A stretch of DNA of 64,000 nt from contig JAIXZW010000007.1 of assembly GCA_027489375.1 (NCBI GenBank), positions 270,940 through 334,939 of the forward strand, in the 5' to 3' direction. The notes below the pieces were generated by a model that was not told where the DNA came from, ran no database searches, and was given only the letters and a program-made list of their open reading frames with translations. The stretch is from Paracoccaceae bacterium. Its GTDB lineage: Bacteria > Pseudomonadota > Alphaproteobacteria > Rhodobacterales > Rhodobacteraceae. Made by a program: the position numbers and the translations under genes. Shown piece by piece: positions 32,372 through 41,099 of the stretch. The first letter of the stretch is position 1. Each line of letters opens with the position of its first letter.

Positions 32372-32746
32372 TCACTCGGCTTTTTCTTTGTAGTTCACGA
32401 CTTCGGCGATACGGGCCGATTTGCCGCGACGGGTGCGCAGGTAGTAAAGCTTGGCACGACGGACGCGGCCACGACGCACGACCTCGATCGAGTCGATGTT
32501 GGTCGAGTAGAGCGGGAAGACGCGCTCGACGCCTTCGCCGAAGGAAATCTTGCGGACGGTGAACGAAGCCGAGATGGTCATGCCGCCCTTGCGGCCGATG
32601 CAGACGCCTTCATAGGCCTGCACGCGGCTGCGCGAGCCTTCGGTCACTTTGTAGCCGACACGGATGGTGTCGCCGGCTTTGAAATCCGGGATGGTCTTGC
32701 CGAGGGCGGCGATCTGTTCCGCCTCGAGCTGCGCGATCAGGTTCAT
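32372..32746 (-). CDS. rplS: 50S ribosomal protein L19
   Basis: A 124-residue L19, a protein at the 30S-50S interface. It starts [15 protein letters not shown] and has [20 protein letters not shown] and the typical end [27 protein letters not shown] lies before the ATG at 32746. It is the first gene of rplS-rpmE. In many alphaproteobacteria it follows trmD; here a transporter gene and a repeat lie between. The leader (32765-32779) has a small CACGG/CCGTG hairpin. Confidence 0.96.
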   Translation of the reverse strand: MNLIAQLEAEQIAALGKTIPDFKAGDTIRVGYKVTEGSRSRVQAYEGVCIGRKGGMTISASFTVRKISFGEGVERVFPLYSTNIDSIEVVRRGRVRRAKLYYLRTRRGKSARIAEVVNYKEKAE

Positions 32747-33011
32747 GCGCAATCCTTTCTGTGTCCACGGTTTGCCCGTGAAAGTGATGCCGCCCCAGAG
32801 CTCTTGGTCCTTATCGGGTCCGCCATGTGGCGCCCGCCAGAGATCAGGCCTGCTTACCTTTGGTGCCGCCCCTGTCGCCCGCGAACCTGCCAAGGGGGGC
32901 AGAAGGCAAAGGGAATCGGGTCCGACGGGTGAATCCACCCCGGACGGGCGGCGTATAGGGGGAACGGGGGGGCGGGTCAAGCGGGACAGCGCCGCGAGGG
33001 GGGCCGAGGGC

Positions 33012-33066
33012 CGGGGGTTTCACACCCCCGGACCCCCGTGGGATATTTGGACAAGCGTGAAAGGGA
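33012..33066 (+). repeat. Family A palindromic repeat, single diverged unit
   Basis: GGGGGTTTCACACCCCC, then GGACCCCCGTGGGATATTTGG and the tail ACAAGCGTGAAAGGG. It keeps the GGATATTTG core and the GTGAAAGGG tail but has a different outer hairpin. It lies between rplS and the EamA gene. Confidence 0.75.
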
Positions 33067-33172
33067 AAGGGGCGACAGCCACAGAGGGCATGTCAAAGGG
33101 GATGCTGTTTGCTTGTGAAGCGCGGGCGAAGGGTGCGAGAGTGCCGGCAGACCGCGATTCCCGAGGCAACCC

Positions 33173-34096
33173 ATGCCCGCTGCCCTGCCCCTGCCCGTCG
33201 ATGTTGCCCCGCGCGCGCTGAAAGGCGTGGCGCTGGTCGTGGGGGCGACCCTGCTTTTCGCCGTGGCCGATACCTTGGGAAAATACCTGATGATGCGGCA
33301 TCCGGTTCCGGTGGTGCAGGCGGGGCGCTATCTGGTGAACCTCGTCCTGCTGTTTGCCGTGCTTTTCCCGCGGCATCGCACCGCACTGTGGCGCACGCAA
33401 CGGACGGGAATGGTCACGGCCCGCGCGGTGTTTCTGGCCGCAGCGAGCCTGACGATGGGCCTTGCCCTGCAGCGGATGCCGGTGGGCGAAACGGTGGCCA
33501 TCGTCTACCTCGCGCCCTTTCTGGTGATGGTTCTGGCGGGGCCGCTGCTCAAGGAGACGGTGACGCTGGGGGCGTGGATCGGGGCGAGCCTTGCCTTCTT
33601 TGGCGTGCTGCTCGTCGTCCGTCCGGGCACGGGGCTAGACCCGTGGGGCGTGGCCTTTGCCGTGACCAATGCGGTGCTCGGCACCGGGTATCACCTGCTG
33701 ACGCGGGTTTTGACACGGAGCGAAAGCACGATGGCGATGCTGTTCCATGTCGCGCTGACGGGGTTCGTGATCTTTGCCGTGCTGGCGGTCCCGTCGCTGC
33801 CCGCTTTCGCGCCAACGCTGCTCGACCTTGCGCTGATCGGCGCGCTGGGTCTGCTGGCGACGGTGGGGCATTTCCTGTTTACCGCCGCCTATCGCGAGGC
33901 ACCCGCCTCGCTTCTCGCCCCGGTCAATTACCTGCACCTCGTCTGGGCGACGCTGCTGGGCTGGGGTGTGTTCGCGCATATTCCCGATGCGATCAGCCTT
34001 TGCGGCATGGCGCTGGTGCTGGTGGCAGGGGCGGCGGTGGCGGTGCGTGCGGGGCGGGTCAGCCCTTCAGCAGGTCCGGACGCCGCGAACGGGTAA
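33173..34096 (+). CDS. EamA/DMT-superfamily transporter
   Basis: A 307-residue ten-helix permease with two EamA repeats (about 17-150 and 162-298). The first begins LVVGATLLFAVADTLGKYL and the second WGVAFAVTNAVLGTGYHLL; YLAPFLVMVLAGPLLKE and NYLHLVWATLLGWGVF mark the pore ends. Such proteins usually export metabolites; the substrate is unknown. The last 38 bases overlap the end of trmD on the opposite strand. GAGG precedes the ATG. Confidence 0.87.
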   Translation: MPAALPLPVDVAPRALKGVALVVGATLLFAVADTLGKYLMMRHPVPVVQAGRYLVNLVLLFAVLFPRHRTALWRTQRTGMVTARAVFLAAASLTMGLALQRMPVGETVAIVYLAPFLVMVLAGPLLKETVTLGAWIGASLAFFGVLLVVRPGTGLDPWGVAFAVTNAVLGTGYHLLTRVLTRSESTMAMLFHVALTGFVIFAVLAVPSLPAFAPTLLDLALIGALGLLATVGHFLFTAAYREAPASLLAPVNYLHLVWATLLGWGVFAHIPDAISLCGMALVLVAGAAVAVRAGRVSPSAGPDAANG

Positions 34097-34850
34097 GGGC
34101 CAGCGCCTCGGCCCGCCGCCATTTGGCGATCTCGCCGTGGTTGCCGGACATGAGCACGGGCGGAATCTCGCGCCCTTCCCACACCGCGGGGCGGGTGTAT
34201 TGCGGGTGTTCGAGGAGGCCTTCGGAGAAGCTTTCCTCTTCGGTCGAGGCGTGGTTGCCCAGCACGCCGGGGATCAGGCGGACGGTGGCGTCGATCATGG
34301 CCTGTGCCGCAATCTCGCCCCCCGTGAGGACGAAGTCGCCGAGGCTGACCTCTTCGATGCCCCATTGGTCGAGCACGCGCTGGTCCACGCCTTCGAAGCG
34401 GCCACAGAGCAGGGTGATGCCATCCGCCGCCGCCCATTGGCGGGCCGTGGCCTGGGCAAAGGGTTTGCCGCGCGGCGAGAGGTAGACGATGGGCCAGCGG
34501 GCGCGGTCTTTCGGTGTGCCGATTGCGGCCTGCCGCAAGGCGCGGTCCACCACATCGGCGCGCAGCACCATCCCCGCGCCGCCGCCTGCGGGCGTGTCGT
34601 CGACGTTGCGGTGCTTGCCCTCGCCAAAAGGACGCAGGTCGATGGGGTCGAGCGCCCAAAGGCCCATATCCAGCGCCTTGCCGGTCAGCGACAGGCCCAG
34701 CGTGCCGGGGAAGGCATCGGGGAACAGCGTGATGATCTTCGCCCGCCATGCGCCCTTGGCAACCAGCGGCTCCTCCATCAGGTCGCGCGGCACAACCGTA
34801 GGCCGGATCGACACGCGCCCGTGCGAGCGGCGGGGGGTGTCGTCGCTCAT
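34059..34850 (-). CDS. trmD: tRNA (guanine37-N1)-methyltransferase
   Basis: A 263-residue TrmD, a SPOUT knot enzyme that makes m1G37 in tRNA. Conserved parts are [56 protein letters not shown] and [11 protein letters not shown]. It carries an N-terminal extension of about 37 residues before the usual start ([11 protein letters not shown]), common in this family branch. Its ATG overlaps the rimM stop (ATGA). Confidence 0.96.
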   Translation of the reverse strand: MSDDTPRRSHGRVSIRPTVVPRDLMEEPLVAKGAWRAKIITLFPDAFPGTLGLSLTGKALDMGLWALDPIDLRPFGEGKHRNVDDTPAGGGAGMVLRADVVDRALRQAAIGTPKDRARWPIVYLSPRGKPFAQATARQWAAADGITLLCGRFEGVDQRVLDQWGIEEVSLGDFVLTGGEIAAQAMIDATVRLIPGVLGNHASTEEESFSEGLLEHPQYTRPAVWEGREIPPVLMSGNHGEIAKWRRAEALALTRSRRPDLLKG

Positions 34851-35356
34851 TCCAGCCCCTCGGGCAGGTCGGCGACGATACGGCCGGATTTGAGGTCGAC
34901 GGTCGGCACGACGGCCAGCGTAAAGGGGATCAGGAGCTGGCCCTTCACCCCTTCGCCCGCGATTTCGAGCATGTCGCCCGCGCCGTGGTTGTGCACGGCC
35001 AGTACCTTGCCCAGAACCTTGCCGCCCGTGTCCTGCACGATAAGGCCGATCAGGTCGGCATGATAGAATTCGTCATCGGGAAGCGAGGGCAGACGGTCGC
35101 GGTCGGCATAAAGGCTGGTGCCTTTCAGCGCATCCGCCTGTTCCTTGGTCGCAACCCCCGAAATCCGTGCGCCCAGCCCGCCCGACACATGGGCGCGGGT
35201 CAGTTTCACGGTAAAGGAGCGGGTGCCATCCTCGGTCCAGAGCGGGCCGTAGGCGGCGATGTCTTCGGGATCGGCGCAAAAGCTTTTCAGCCGCACCTCG
35301 CCCGCCACGCCGAAGGACCCGGCAATCGCGCCGACGCAGATACGGTCAGGGGTCAT
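34847..35356 (-). CDS. rimM: 16S rRNA processing protein RimM
   Basis: A 169-residue RimM, needed for 30S maturation around the S19/head region. An N-terminal RimM domain ([21 protein letters not shown]) is followed by a PRC-barrel ([23 protein letters not shown], then [22 protein letters not shown]). The start at 35356 is chosen from the family; the frame runs on upstream into rpsP DNA. It is coupled to trmD by ATGA and follows rpsP after 56 bases with a small GC hairpin (CGCCC/GGGCG). Confidence 0.95.
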   Translation of the reverse strand: MTPDRICVGAIAGSFGVAGEVRLKSFCADPEDIAAYGPLWTEDGTRSFTVKLTRAHVSGGLGARISGVATKEQADALKGTSLYADRDRLPSLPDDEFYHADLIGLIVQDTGGKVLGKVLAVHNHGAGDMLEIAGEGVKGQLLIPFTLAVVPTVDLKSGRIVADLPEGLE

Positions 35357-35412
35357 GTCACGCCTCGGGCCATTGGGGGATGGGGCCGCCCCGAAGGGCG
35401 ACCCCGATCGGT

Positions 35413-35766
35413 TCACTCTTCCGCCGGAGCAGCCGAACGGGCGGCTTTCTTGGCGGCACGCTCGGCCATCGCCTTGCCCGGAACGGCGGCTTTCGGGTTC
35501 GCGCGGACCTTCTTTTCCACCACGCCGGCGGCTTCGAGCATACGGCTCACGCGGTCGGTCGGCTGCGCGCCCTGACCCAGCCAATGCTTGATGCGGTCGA
35601 GGTTCATCTTGATGCGGTTCTCGTCATCCTTGGCGAGCAGCGGGTTGTAGGTGCCGAGCTTTTCGAGGAAGCGGCCATCGCGGGGCATACGGCTGTCAGA
35701 GGCGACGATCGAATAGAACGGACGCTTCTTCGAGCCACCACGGGCCAGACGGATTTTCATTGCCAT
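35413..35766 (-). CDS. rpsP: 30S ribosomal protein S16
   Basis: A 117-residue S16: [32 protein letters not shown] and [16 protein letters not shown] are typical, followed by an Ala/Lys-rich tail of about 35 residues as in other alphaproteobacteria. The ATG at 35766 has AAGGAG eight bases before it; a second ATG six bases later is also possible. Confidence 0.96.
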   Translation of the reverse strand: MAMKIRLARGGSKKRPFYSIVASDSRMPRDGRFLEKLGTYNPLLAKDDENRIKMNLDRIKHWLGQGAQPTDRVSRMLEAAGVVEKKVRANPKAAVPGKAMAERAAKKAARSAAPAEE

Positions 35767-35793
35767 TGGGTAGTCTCCTTCAGGTTTTCGTAG

Positions 35794-35814
35794 GATGCGC
35801 AGTCGCTGCGCATC
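35794..35814. terminator. Hairpin upstream of rpsP
   Basis: GATGCGCAG-TCG-CTGCGCATC, perfect nine-base arms. TTTT follows on the plus strand and A residues precede it on the minus strand. In the transcribed (minus) direction it lies between chorismate mutase and rpsP and could attenuate or stabilise. Confidence 0.6.
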
Positions 35815-35824
35815 TTTTGGGGGG

Positions 35825-36139
35825 TTATTTTTGCAGTTTCTCGTGATGCCTGATGACTTCGGAGATGATGAAGTTCAGGAATTTCTTGGCGAATTCGGGG
35901 TCGAGGTCGGCTTCCTTGGCCAGACGCTCCAGCCGTTCGATCTGCCGCGCCTCGCGCGCGGGGTCGCTGGGGGGCAGGTCATGGGTGGCTTTCAGCTTGC
36001 CCACCGCCTGCGTGTGCTTGAACCGCTCGGCCAGCGTGTAGACAAGGATCGCGTCCAGCCGGTCGATGCTGTCACGATGGTCTTTGAGCACCTCGGCAGC
36101 GCGGGTCACGGCGTCGGCCATGCGGTCATGGGTGGTCAT
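35825..36139 (-). CDS. Chorismate mutase, AroQ type
   Basis: A 104-residue all-helical chorismate mutase (chorismate to prephenate, phenylalanine and tyrosine synthesis). The pattern [27 protein letters not shown] (about 25-51) holds the N-terminal active-site Arg/Lys of AroQ enzymes, with [20 protein letters not shown] and [13 protein letters not shown] following. It overlaps the GNAT stop by four bases (ATGA), so it is in the ffh operon, a placement recurrent in Rhodobacteraceae. Confidence 0.9.
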   Translation of the reverse strand: MTTHDRMADAVTRAAEVLKDHRDSIDRLDAILVYTLAERFKHTQAVGKLKATHDLPPSDPAREARQIERLERLAKEADLDPEFAKKFLNFIISEVIRHHEKLQK

Positions 36140-36669
36140 TGCAAAGCCTCCGGCGCGGGGTGGCGGAACACAAGACAGGGCGGCGTGCCGATGGATTGCG
36201 CCGCAGGATCGACCGTCGCGCCAAGCCTAAGGGCAAGGGCGCGGGAACGGGCGTTGTCTTCGGCCACATAAGACACGGCGGTGGTCCACCCGAGGCTGCG
36301 ATAGGCAAAGGCGCGGGCGGCGGTTGCAGCCTCGAAAGCGAAGCCCTTGCCTTCGGCGGCGGGGTTCCAGACGGACCAGCCGATTTCACGCTCGGGCCAT
36401 GTCTCGGGGAACCACGGGCCGGTCATGCCGAGCGGGGTGGCATCGCCCTTGGCTTGGAACACGAACATGCCGAAACCACGCGCGACCCAATGCCCGATCA
36501 GATGGCAAAAGCCGCGCCATGTATTGGACAGGTCGTAATCCCCCGTGCGGATGAACTGCCCCCGATCCGACGCGAGCATCGCGTTGAACGCAGGCCAATC
36601 CTCCGCCTCCGGCGCGCGCAGCACCAGACGGTCGGTCGTCAGCGAGGGGATGCCGGACAGTGTCGCCAT
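36136..36669 (-). CDS. GNAT acetyltransferase, RimJ/RimL-like
   Basis: A 177-residue acetyltransferase of the Acetyltransf_3 type. It begins TDRLVLRAPEAEDWPAFNAM, continues with EIGWSVWNPAAEGKGFAFEAA (acetyl-CoA loop region around A-x-G-K-G-F) and WTTAVSYVAEDNARSRALALRLGA, the conserved final helix with N-x-x-S. Substrate unknown. The ATG at 36669 overlaps the ffh TGA by one base (TGATG), which fixes the start; a GTG directly upstream is less likely. Confidence 0.88.
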   Translation of the reverse strand: MATLSGIPSLTTDRLVLRAPEAEDWPAFNAMLASDRGQFIRTGDYDLSNTWRGFCHLIGHWVARGFGMFVFQAKGDATPLGMTGPWFPETWPEREIGWSVWNPAAEGKGFAFEAATAARAFAYRSLGWTTAVSYVAEDNARSRALALRLGATVDPAAQSIGTPPCLVFRHPAPEALQ

Positions 36670-38165
36670 CACTTCTTCCGCATCAGCCCCGACAGGCCCG
36701 AAGGCAGTTGCATTCCGCGCGGCATTCCGGGGAAGCCGCCGCCCTGACCAAGGCTTTGCTTCATGCCCTTGGCAGCTTCTTCCAGCTCGGCAGGCGACAT
36801 CTTCGACGGGTCAGGCAGACCGCCCTTGCCCATCATCTGCTTCAGGGCCTGCTTCATCATGCCGCCCTTGCCCATCTTCTTCATCATCTCGGCCATCTGC
36901 TTGTGCTGTTTCAAGAGACGGTTGAGGTCAGCCACATCAAGGCCAGCACCCGCAGCGATGCGCTTCTTGCGGCTGGCTTGCAGCAGGTCGGGGTTTGCAC
37001 GCTCGCGCTTGGTCATCGACTGGATCAGCGCGATCTGGCGCTTCAGCATCTTGTCATCCAGCCCCGCCTCGGCGGCAGCGGCCTGCATCTTGCCCATGCC
37101 GGGCAGCATGCCCATCAGGCCCTGCATCCCGCCCATCTTGATCATCTGCTCAAGCTGCATGCGCAGGTCGTTCATGTTGAACAGACCCTTGGCGAAGCGC
37201 TTGGCCATGCGTTCGGCCTGTTCGGCCTCGAACGTTTCTTGCGCCTTCTCGACAAGGGCGACGATGTCCCCCATGCCAAGGATACGCCCCGCGACGCGAT
37301 CCGCCTCGAAGGTCTCGAGCGCGTCCATCTTTTCGCCAAGGCCGACGAAGCGGATAGGCTTGCCCGTCACGGCGCGCATCGACAGCGCCGCACCGCCGCG
37401 ACCGTCACCGTCCATACGGGTCAGCACGACGCCGGTGATGCCGACCTTGCCGTCGAATTCCGTCGCCACGTTCACGGCGTCCTGACCGGTCAGACCGTCG
37501 ACGACCAGCAGCACCTCGCGCGGCTGGGCGATGTCGCGCACCGACTGGACCTCGTCCATCAGCACTTCGTCGATGTGCAGACGCCCCGCGGTATCGAGGA
37601 AGAGCACGTCATAGCCGCCAAGGCTCGCCTGCGTCTTGGCACGCTTGGCGATCTGGACGGCGCTTTCGCCCTTGACGATGGGCAGGCTGTCCACGCCGAT
37701 CTGCGCACCAAGGATGGCAAGCTGCTCCATCGCCGCCGGACGGTTCGTGTCGAGCGAGGCGAGGAGCACGCGCTTGCCGTTCCGCTCTTTCAACCGCTTG
37801 GCCAGCTTCGCTGTGGTGGTGGTCTTGCCCGATCCTTGCAGACCCACCATCAGGATCGTCGCGGGCGGGTTGTCGATCTTCAGCGCATCCGGCTCGCCGT
37901 CGCCCGCAAGAACACGGATCAACTCGTCATGGACGATCTTGACGACCATCTGTCCGGGCGTGATCGACTTCGTGACAGCAGCACCCGTCGCCTTGTCCTG
38001 CACCCGCTTGATGAAATCGCGGGCAACGGGAAGCGAGACGTCGGCCTCGAGCAGCGCCACCCGCACCTCGCGCAGGGCGGTGATGACGTCGGCTTCGGTC
38101 AGCGCGCCCGCCTTGGCCAGACGGTCGAACACACCACCAAGGCGTTCTGACAGGCTTTCGAACAT
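36669..38165 (-). CDS. ffh: Signal recognition particle protein Ffh
   Basis: A 498-residue SRP54 GTPase that targets nascent membrane proteins with 4.5S RNA. The N domain is followed by the G domain: G1 GLQGSGKTTT (about 108-117), DTNRPAA, DTAGRLHID (about 190-198), a G4 motif in the form TRMDGDGRGG, and GLGEKMD. The M domain from about 325 is methionine-rich and includes the RNA-binding MTKRERANPDLL and GSGRK-equivalent ASRKKRIAAGAG. The start at 38165 gives the usual MFESLSERLGGVF. It heads the minus-strand operon with GNAT and chorismate mutase. Confidence 0.97.
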   Translation of the reverse strand: MFESLSERLGGVFDRLAKAGALTEADVITALREVRVALLEADVSLPVARDFIKRVQDKATGAAVTKSITPGQMVVKIVHDELIRVLAGDGEPDALKIDNPPATILMVGLQGSGKTTTTAKLAKRLKERNGKRVLLASLDTNRPAAMEQLAILGAQIGVDSLPIVKGESAVQIAKRAKTQASLGGYDVLFLDTAGRLHIDEVLMDEVQSVRDIAQPREVLLVVDGLTGQDAVNVATEFDGKVGITGVVLTRMDGDGRGGAALSMRAVTGKPIRFVGLGEKMDALETFEADRVAGRILGMGDIVALVEKAQETFEAEQAERMAKRFAKGLFNMNDLRMQLEQMIKMGGMQGLMGMLPGMGKMQAAAAEAGLDDKMLKRQIALIQSMTKRERANPDLLQASRKKRIAAGAGLDVADLNRLLKQHKQMAEMMKKMGKGGMMKQALKQMMGKGGLPDPSKMSPAELEEAAKGMKQSLGQGGGFPGMPRGMQLPSGLSGLMRKK

Positions 38166-38478
38166 GACGCACCTTTCGCGACATTGCGGTTTGGCCCGAT
38201 ATGGGGCCGGAGAGAGACTTGCCCAAGCCCCAAAGCGATGCGACACCTGCGGGCGCAACGCGCTGGCAGATGGCGATCCCGGCATGGGCCAAGGGACCGG
38301 AAGCGCAGGCCTCCGGGGAATTACCGCCAGCCCCTACGCCCATCGGCCCCCCGAGTCAAGCAAAGCGGGCCAACGGACAGTCGATCCCGCAGATTCGCAC
38401 CCTGCCCCGCCTTTCGGCCCCTTGCGCGAAGCCCACAGTTCTGGCCCAATGCCCGCAACCTGTTCACGGGCGCACAGC
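38166..38478. other. Non-coding gap between ffh and LysR gene
   Basis: A stretch of 313 bases between divergent genes. It must hold both promoters. I see no tRNA, no 4.5S RNA (the GGTCAGGTCCGGAAGGAAGCAG signature is absent) and no repeat of families A or B. Frames through it are open because of high GC but show no family-like sequence. Confidence 0.5.
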
Positions 38479-39363
38479 ATGGCCATCGACACCTGGGACG
38501 AGATCCGAACCGCCTTTCAGGTCGCCCGCATGGGCACCGTGTCCGGCGCGGCCGAGGTGCTGGGGGTTCACCACGCCACCGTCATCCGCCATATCGACGC
38601 GCTGGAAAAGCGGCTCGGCACGCGGCTCTTCCAGCGCCACGCGCGGGGCTATACGCCCACCGAGGCGGGGCAGGACCTGCTGTCGGTGGCGCAGACCACC
38701 GACGAGCAATTCGCCCAACTCGCCAACCGCATCAAGGGGCTGGGCGAGACGGTGGCGGGCGAGCTGGTCGTCACCTCCATCGTCGGGGTGGCAGATCTTC
38801 TGATGCCGGTGCTCAAGGAATTCCAGATCCAGCACCCCGCCGTGGTGCTGCGCTTCCTGACCGACATGCGCGTCTTCCGGCTCGATTATGGCGAGGCGCA
38901 TGTGGCGATCCGCGCCGGTGCGGCACCCGAAGAACCGGACAACGTGGTCCAGCCGCTGGCCCGCCTGCGCACGGGGCTTTATGCCGCGCGCTCCTACGTC
39001 GACCGCCACGGCCTGCCCAAGGATGAAAGCGAATTCCCCGCCCACCGCTTCGCCGTGACGGACAGCGTGGACAGCCGCGCCCCCTTCAACCGCTGGCTTC
39101 GCGGTCTCGTGCCGCCCAATGCGCTGACCTATCGCGCCACCGAACCCGCAGCCATCGAATCCGCGATCCGCGCGGGTCTCGGCATCGGTTTCCTTGCCGC
39201 CTTCCGCGCCGCAAGCGACCCCGATCTGGTCGAGGTGCTGCCCCCCCGCCCCGAATGGGACGCGCCGCTCTGGATCGTCACCCATGTCGACCTGCACCGC
39301 ACCCGCAAGGTGCAGGCCTTCCTCGCCGTGCTGAAAGAGGCGGCAAAGGGCTGGACGCTTTGA
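38479..39363 (+). CDS. LysR-family transcriptional regulator
   Basis: A 294-residue LysR regulator. The helix-turn-helix is FQVARMGTVSGAAEVLGVHHATVIRHIDALEKRLG (about 13-47, read in parts), followed by LFQRHARGYTPTEAGQ. The rest is the effector domain, with LRTGLYAARSYVDRHGLP and AGLGIGFLAAFRA. HHATVIRHID is a variant of the usual hsSVSrqI helix and occurs in the alphaproteobacterial branch. It is coupled to the following transporter gene (TTGA overlap), which is its likely target. Confidence 0.9.
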   Translation: MAIDTWDEIRTAFQVARMGTVSGAAEVLGVHHATVIRHIDALEKRLGTRLFQRHARGYTPTEAGQDLLSVAQTTDEQFAQLANRIKGLGETVAGELVVTSIVGVADLLMPVLKEFQIQHPAVVLRFLTDMRVFRLDYGEAHVAIRAGAAPEEPDNVVQPLARLRTGLYAARSYVDRHGLPKDESEFPAHRFAVTDSVDSRAPFNRWLRGLVPPNALTYRATEPAAIESAIRAGLGIGFLAAFRAASDPDLVEVLPPRPEWDAPLWIVTHVDLHRTRKVQAFLAVLKEAAKGWTL

Positions 39364-40247
39364 CCCTGACCGAACCGCAACGCGGGCATGCCGCCATGCT
39401 CGCCTTCTCGGCACTCGTCGCGGGGTCCTTCAGCCTCGGCTCGATGGCCGCTCCCCACATCTCGCCGATGGCACTGACCTCGGTGCGCTTCCTTCTGGCG
39501 GGGGTGATCGTGGGGACGGCGGCCTGGGCCACGGGCGGGCTGCGGCGCCCGATGCTGGCAAGCCCGTGGCGCTACGTGCTGCTCGGCGGGCTGCTGTCCA
39601 CCTATTTCGTCCTGATGTTCGAGGGGTTGAAGACCGCGCCCCCCGTCTCCTCCTCGGCCGTCTTCACCCTGACGCCCGCGATGGCGGCGGGCTTCGGCTG
39701 GATCACGCTCCGCCAACACGTCACGCCGCGCATGGGGCTGGCGCTGGCCATCGGCGGGATCGGGGCGCTTTGGGTGATCTTCCGCGCCGACCTGCACGCG
39801 CTGATGAATTTCCACATCGGCAGGGGCGAGTTCATCTTCTTCTGGGGCTGCATGGCCCATGCGCTTTACGCCGCCCTCGTGCGCAAGCTCAATCGCGGGG
39901 AAAGCCCCGTGGCCTTTACCTTCGGCATGATGGTGGCAGGCTGGCTGATGCTCACCACGCTCGGCGCGGGCGATCTTGCCGCAACCGACTGGGCGGCGCT
40001 TCCGGCCATCGTCTGGATCACGCTGCTCTACATCGCCATTGCCGCGAGTGCGGCGACCTTCGTGCTTTTGCAATACGCCACGCTGCGCCTGCCCGCGGCC
40101 AAGGTGATGGCCTATACCTACCTCGTCCCCTCATGGGTGATCCTGTGGGAACTGGCCTTGGGCCGCCCTGCCCCGCCCGTGGCGATCCTGATCGGGGTGG
40201 CGCTTTCGGTTCTGGCGCTTGGCCTCCTGCTCAAGGACGAGCACTGA
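39360..40247 (+). CDS. EamA/DMT-superfamily transporter
   Basis: A 295-residue ten-helix transporter with two EamA repeats. It opens MLAFSALVAGSFSLGSMAAPHISPMALTSVRF-like sequence (read as parts from about residue 13) and includes APPVSSSAVFTLTPAMAAGF and LQYATLRLPAAKVMAYTYLVP. The TTG at 39360 overlaps the LysR stop (TTGA); an ATG 12 codons later is an alternative start. The substrate is unknown; coupling with LysR suggests inducible export of a small metabolite. Confidence 0.85.
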   Translation: MTLTEPQRGHAAMLAFSALVAGSFSLGSMAAPHISPMALTSVRFLLAGVIVGTAAWATGGLRRPMLASPWRYVLLGGLLSTYFVLMFEGLKTAPPVSSSAVFTLTPAMAAGFGWITLRQHVTPRMGLALAIGGIGALWVIFRADLHALMNFHIGRGEFIFFWGCMAHALYAALVRKLNRGESPVAFTFGMMVAGWLMLTTLGAGDLAATDWAALPAIVWITLLYIAIAASAATFVLLQYATLRLPAAKVMAYTYLVPSWVILWELALGRPAPPVAILIGVALSVLALGLLLKDEH

Positions 40248-40266
40248 CCCGGCCCTTCATCTGTTC

Positions 40267-40331
40267 GCAAATATCCTCGGGGGGACGCCGCGCGCCTTGC
40301 GCGGCGCGGGGGGCAGACGGCCCCCCGTTGC
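40267..40331 (-). repeat. Family A palindromic repeat between convergent genes
   Basis: A minus-oriented unit: GCAAATATCCTCGGGGGG, an inner hairpin (GCCGCGCGC/GCGCGGCGC around CTT), then GGGGGGCAGACGGCCCCCC. It fills most of the 90 bases between the EamA and ion-channel stops and may act as a terminator for both. Confidence 0.8.
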
Positions 40332-40337
40332 GACGGG

Positions 40338-41099
40338 TCAGACCGCGCCTTCGTCTTCGATATTCAGGACCGTCCCGCAGGCCTTGCAATGCACCGCGTC
40401 GAAATCGTGCCGCCGCAAGCCGCATTGGGGGCATTTGTGGTCCACCTTGGGCGGGCGGACGAGCACCTGAATCAGCCGGATGAACAGCGAGACGCCGAAG
40501 ATCATCACCAGAACCGACAGCAATCGCCCGTCCGTCCCGATCAGGGTGATGTCGCCGAACCCCGTGGTCGTCAGAGTGGTCACGGTGAAATAAAGCGCAT
40601 CGGCGTAATTCGTAACCTCGGGGTTGCGGCCCGACTGGCTTTCATAAACCACGCCGGTCACGACAAAGACAAAGATGGCAAGGTTGATACCCGCCATAAC
40701 GCTCTGCTCGTTCCGGCGGAAAAAGCGCGAATCCTGCCGAAGGCGACTCAGCATCTGGTAGGATCGCGTCAGCCGGAACAACCGCGCCACGCGCAGGAAA
40801 GCCAGCCCCTCCCCAGTCAGAGGCGCGAGAAGCGAGATGATCACAACCACATCGGCAATTCCGGCAAGGCTGAACACCTCGCCCTTGCGGTCATCAGCAA
40901 CCCAAAGGCGCAGCACGAATTCCGCCAGAATGGCAAGACCAATGACCAGATCGACCGCTTCCAACCACGGCTCTCGCGGCAGGAACGAGGTTGCGACGAC
41001 AAAGACGATCGTCAACAGGTCGAAAATCAGGAGCCCGTAGCGGAACCGCATCGCGGCCCGCGACGTGCCTTCGTAAAGGGCGTTGAGCCGCGCCCTCAC
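40338..41099 (-). CDS. Voltage-gated-like cation channel with C-terminal zinc ribbon
   Basis: A 253-residue six-helix channel. S1-S3 are seen at about 22-100 and S4 is the basic FLRVARLFRLTRSYQMLSRLR (about 99-119). The pore helix and filter are YFTVTTLTTTGFGDITLIG (about 169-187) with TTTGFGD in place of T-x-G-Y-G-D. After S6 comes a short zinc-ribbon-like tail, CPQCGLRRHDFDAVHCKACG (about 224-243). Potassium is the likely ion, by filter resemblance. The GTG start at 41099 overlaps the stop of the aldehyde dehydrogenase gene (GTGA), so the pair is coupled. Confidence 0.87.
   Translation of the reverse strand: MRARLNALYEGTSRAAMRFRYGLLIFDLLTIVFVVATSFLPREPWLEAVDLVIGLAILAEFVLRLWVADDRKGEVFSLAGIADVVVIISLLAPLTGEGLAFLRVARLFRLTRSYQMLSRLRQDSRFFRRNEQSVMAGINLAIFVFVVTGVVYESQSGRNPEVTNYADALYFTVTTLTTTGFGDITLIGTDGRLLSVLVMIFGVSLFIRLIQVLVRPPKVDHKCPQCGLRRHDFDAVHCKACGTVLNIEDEGAV

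Noticed and set aside
32372..32980. Long form of rplS with 78 extra residues
   Set aside because: L19 proteins start at MNLI; the extension is the leader region.
38166..38478. SRP 4.5S RNA beside ffh
   Set aside because: The conserved tetraloop and symmetric-loop signature is absent in this gap.
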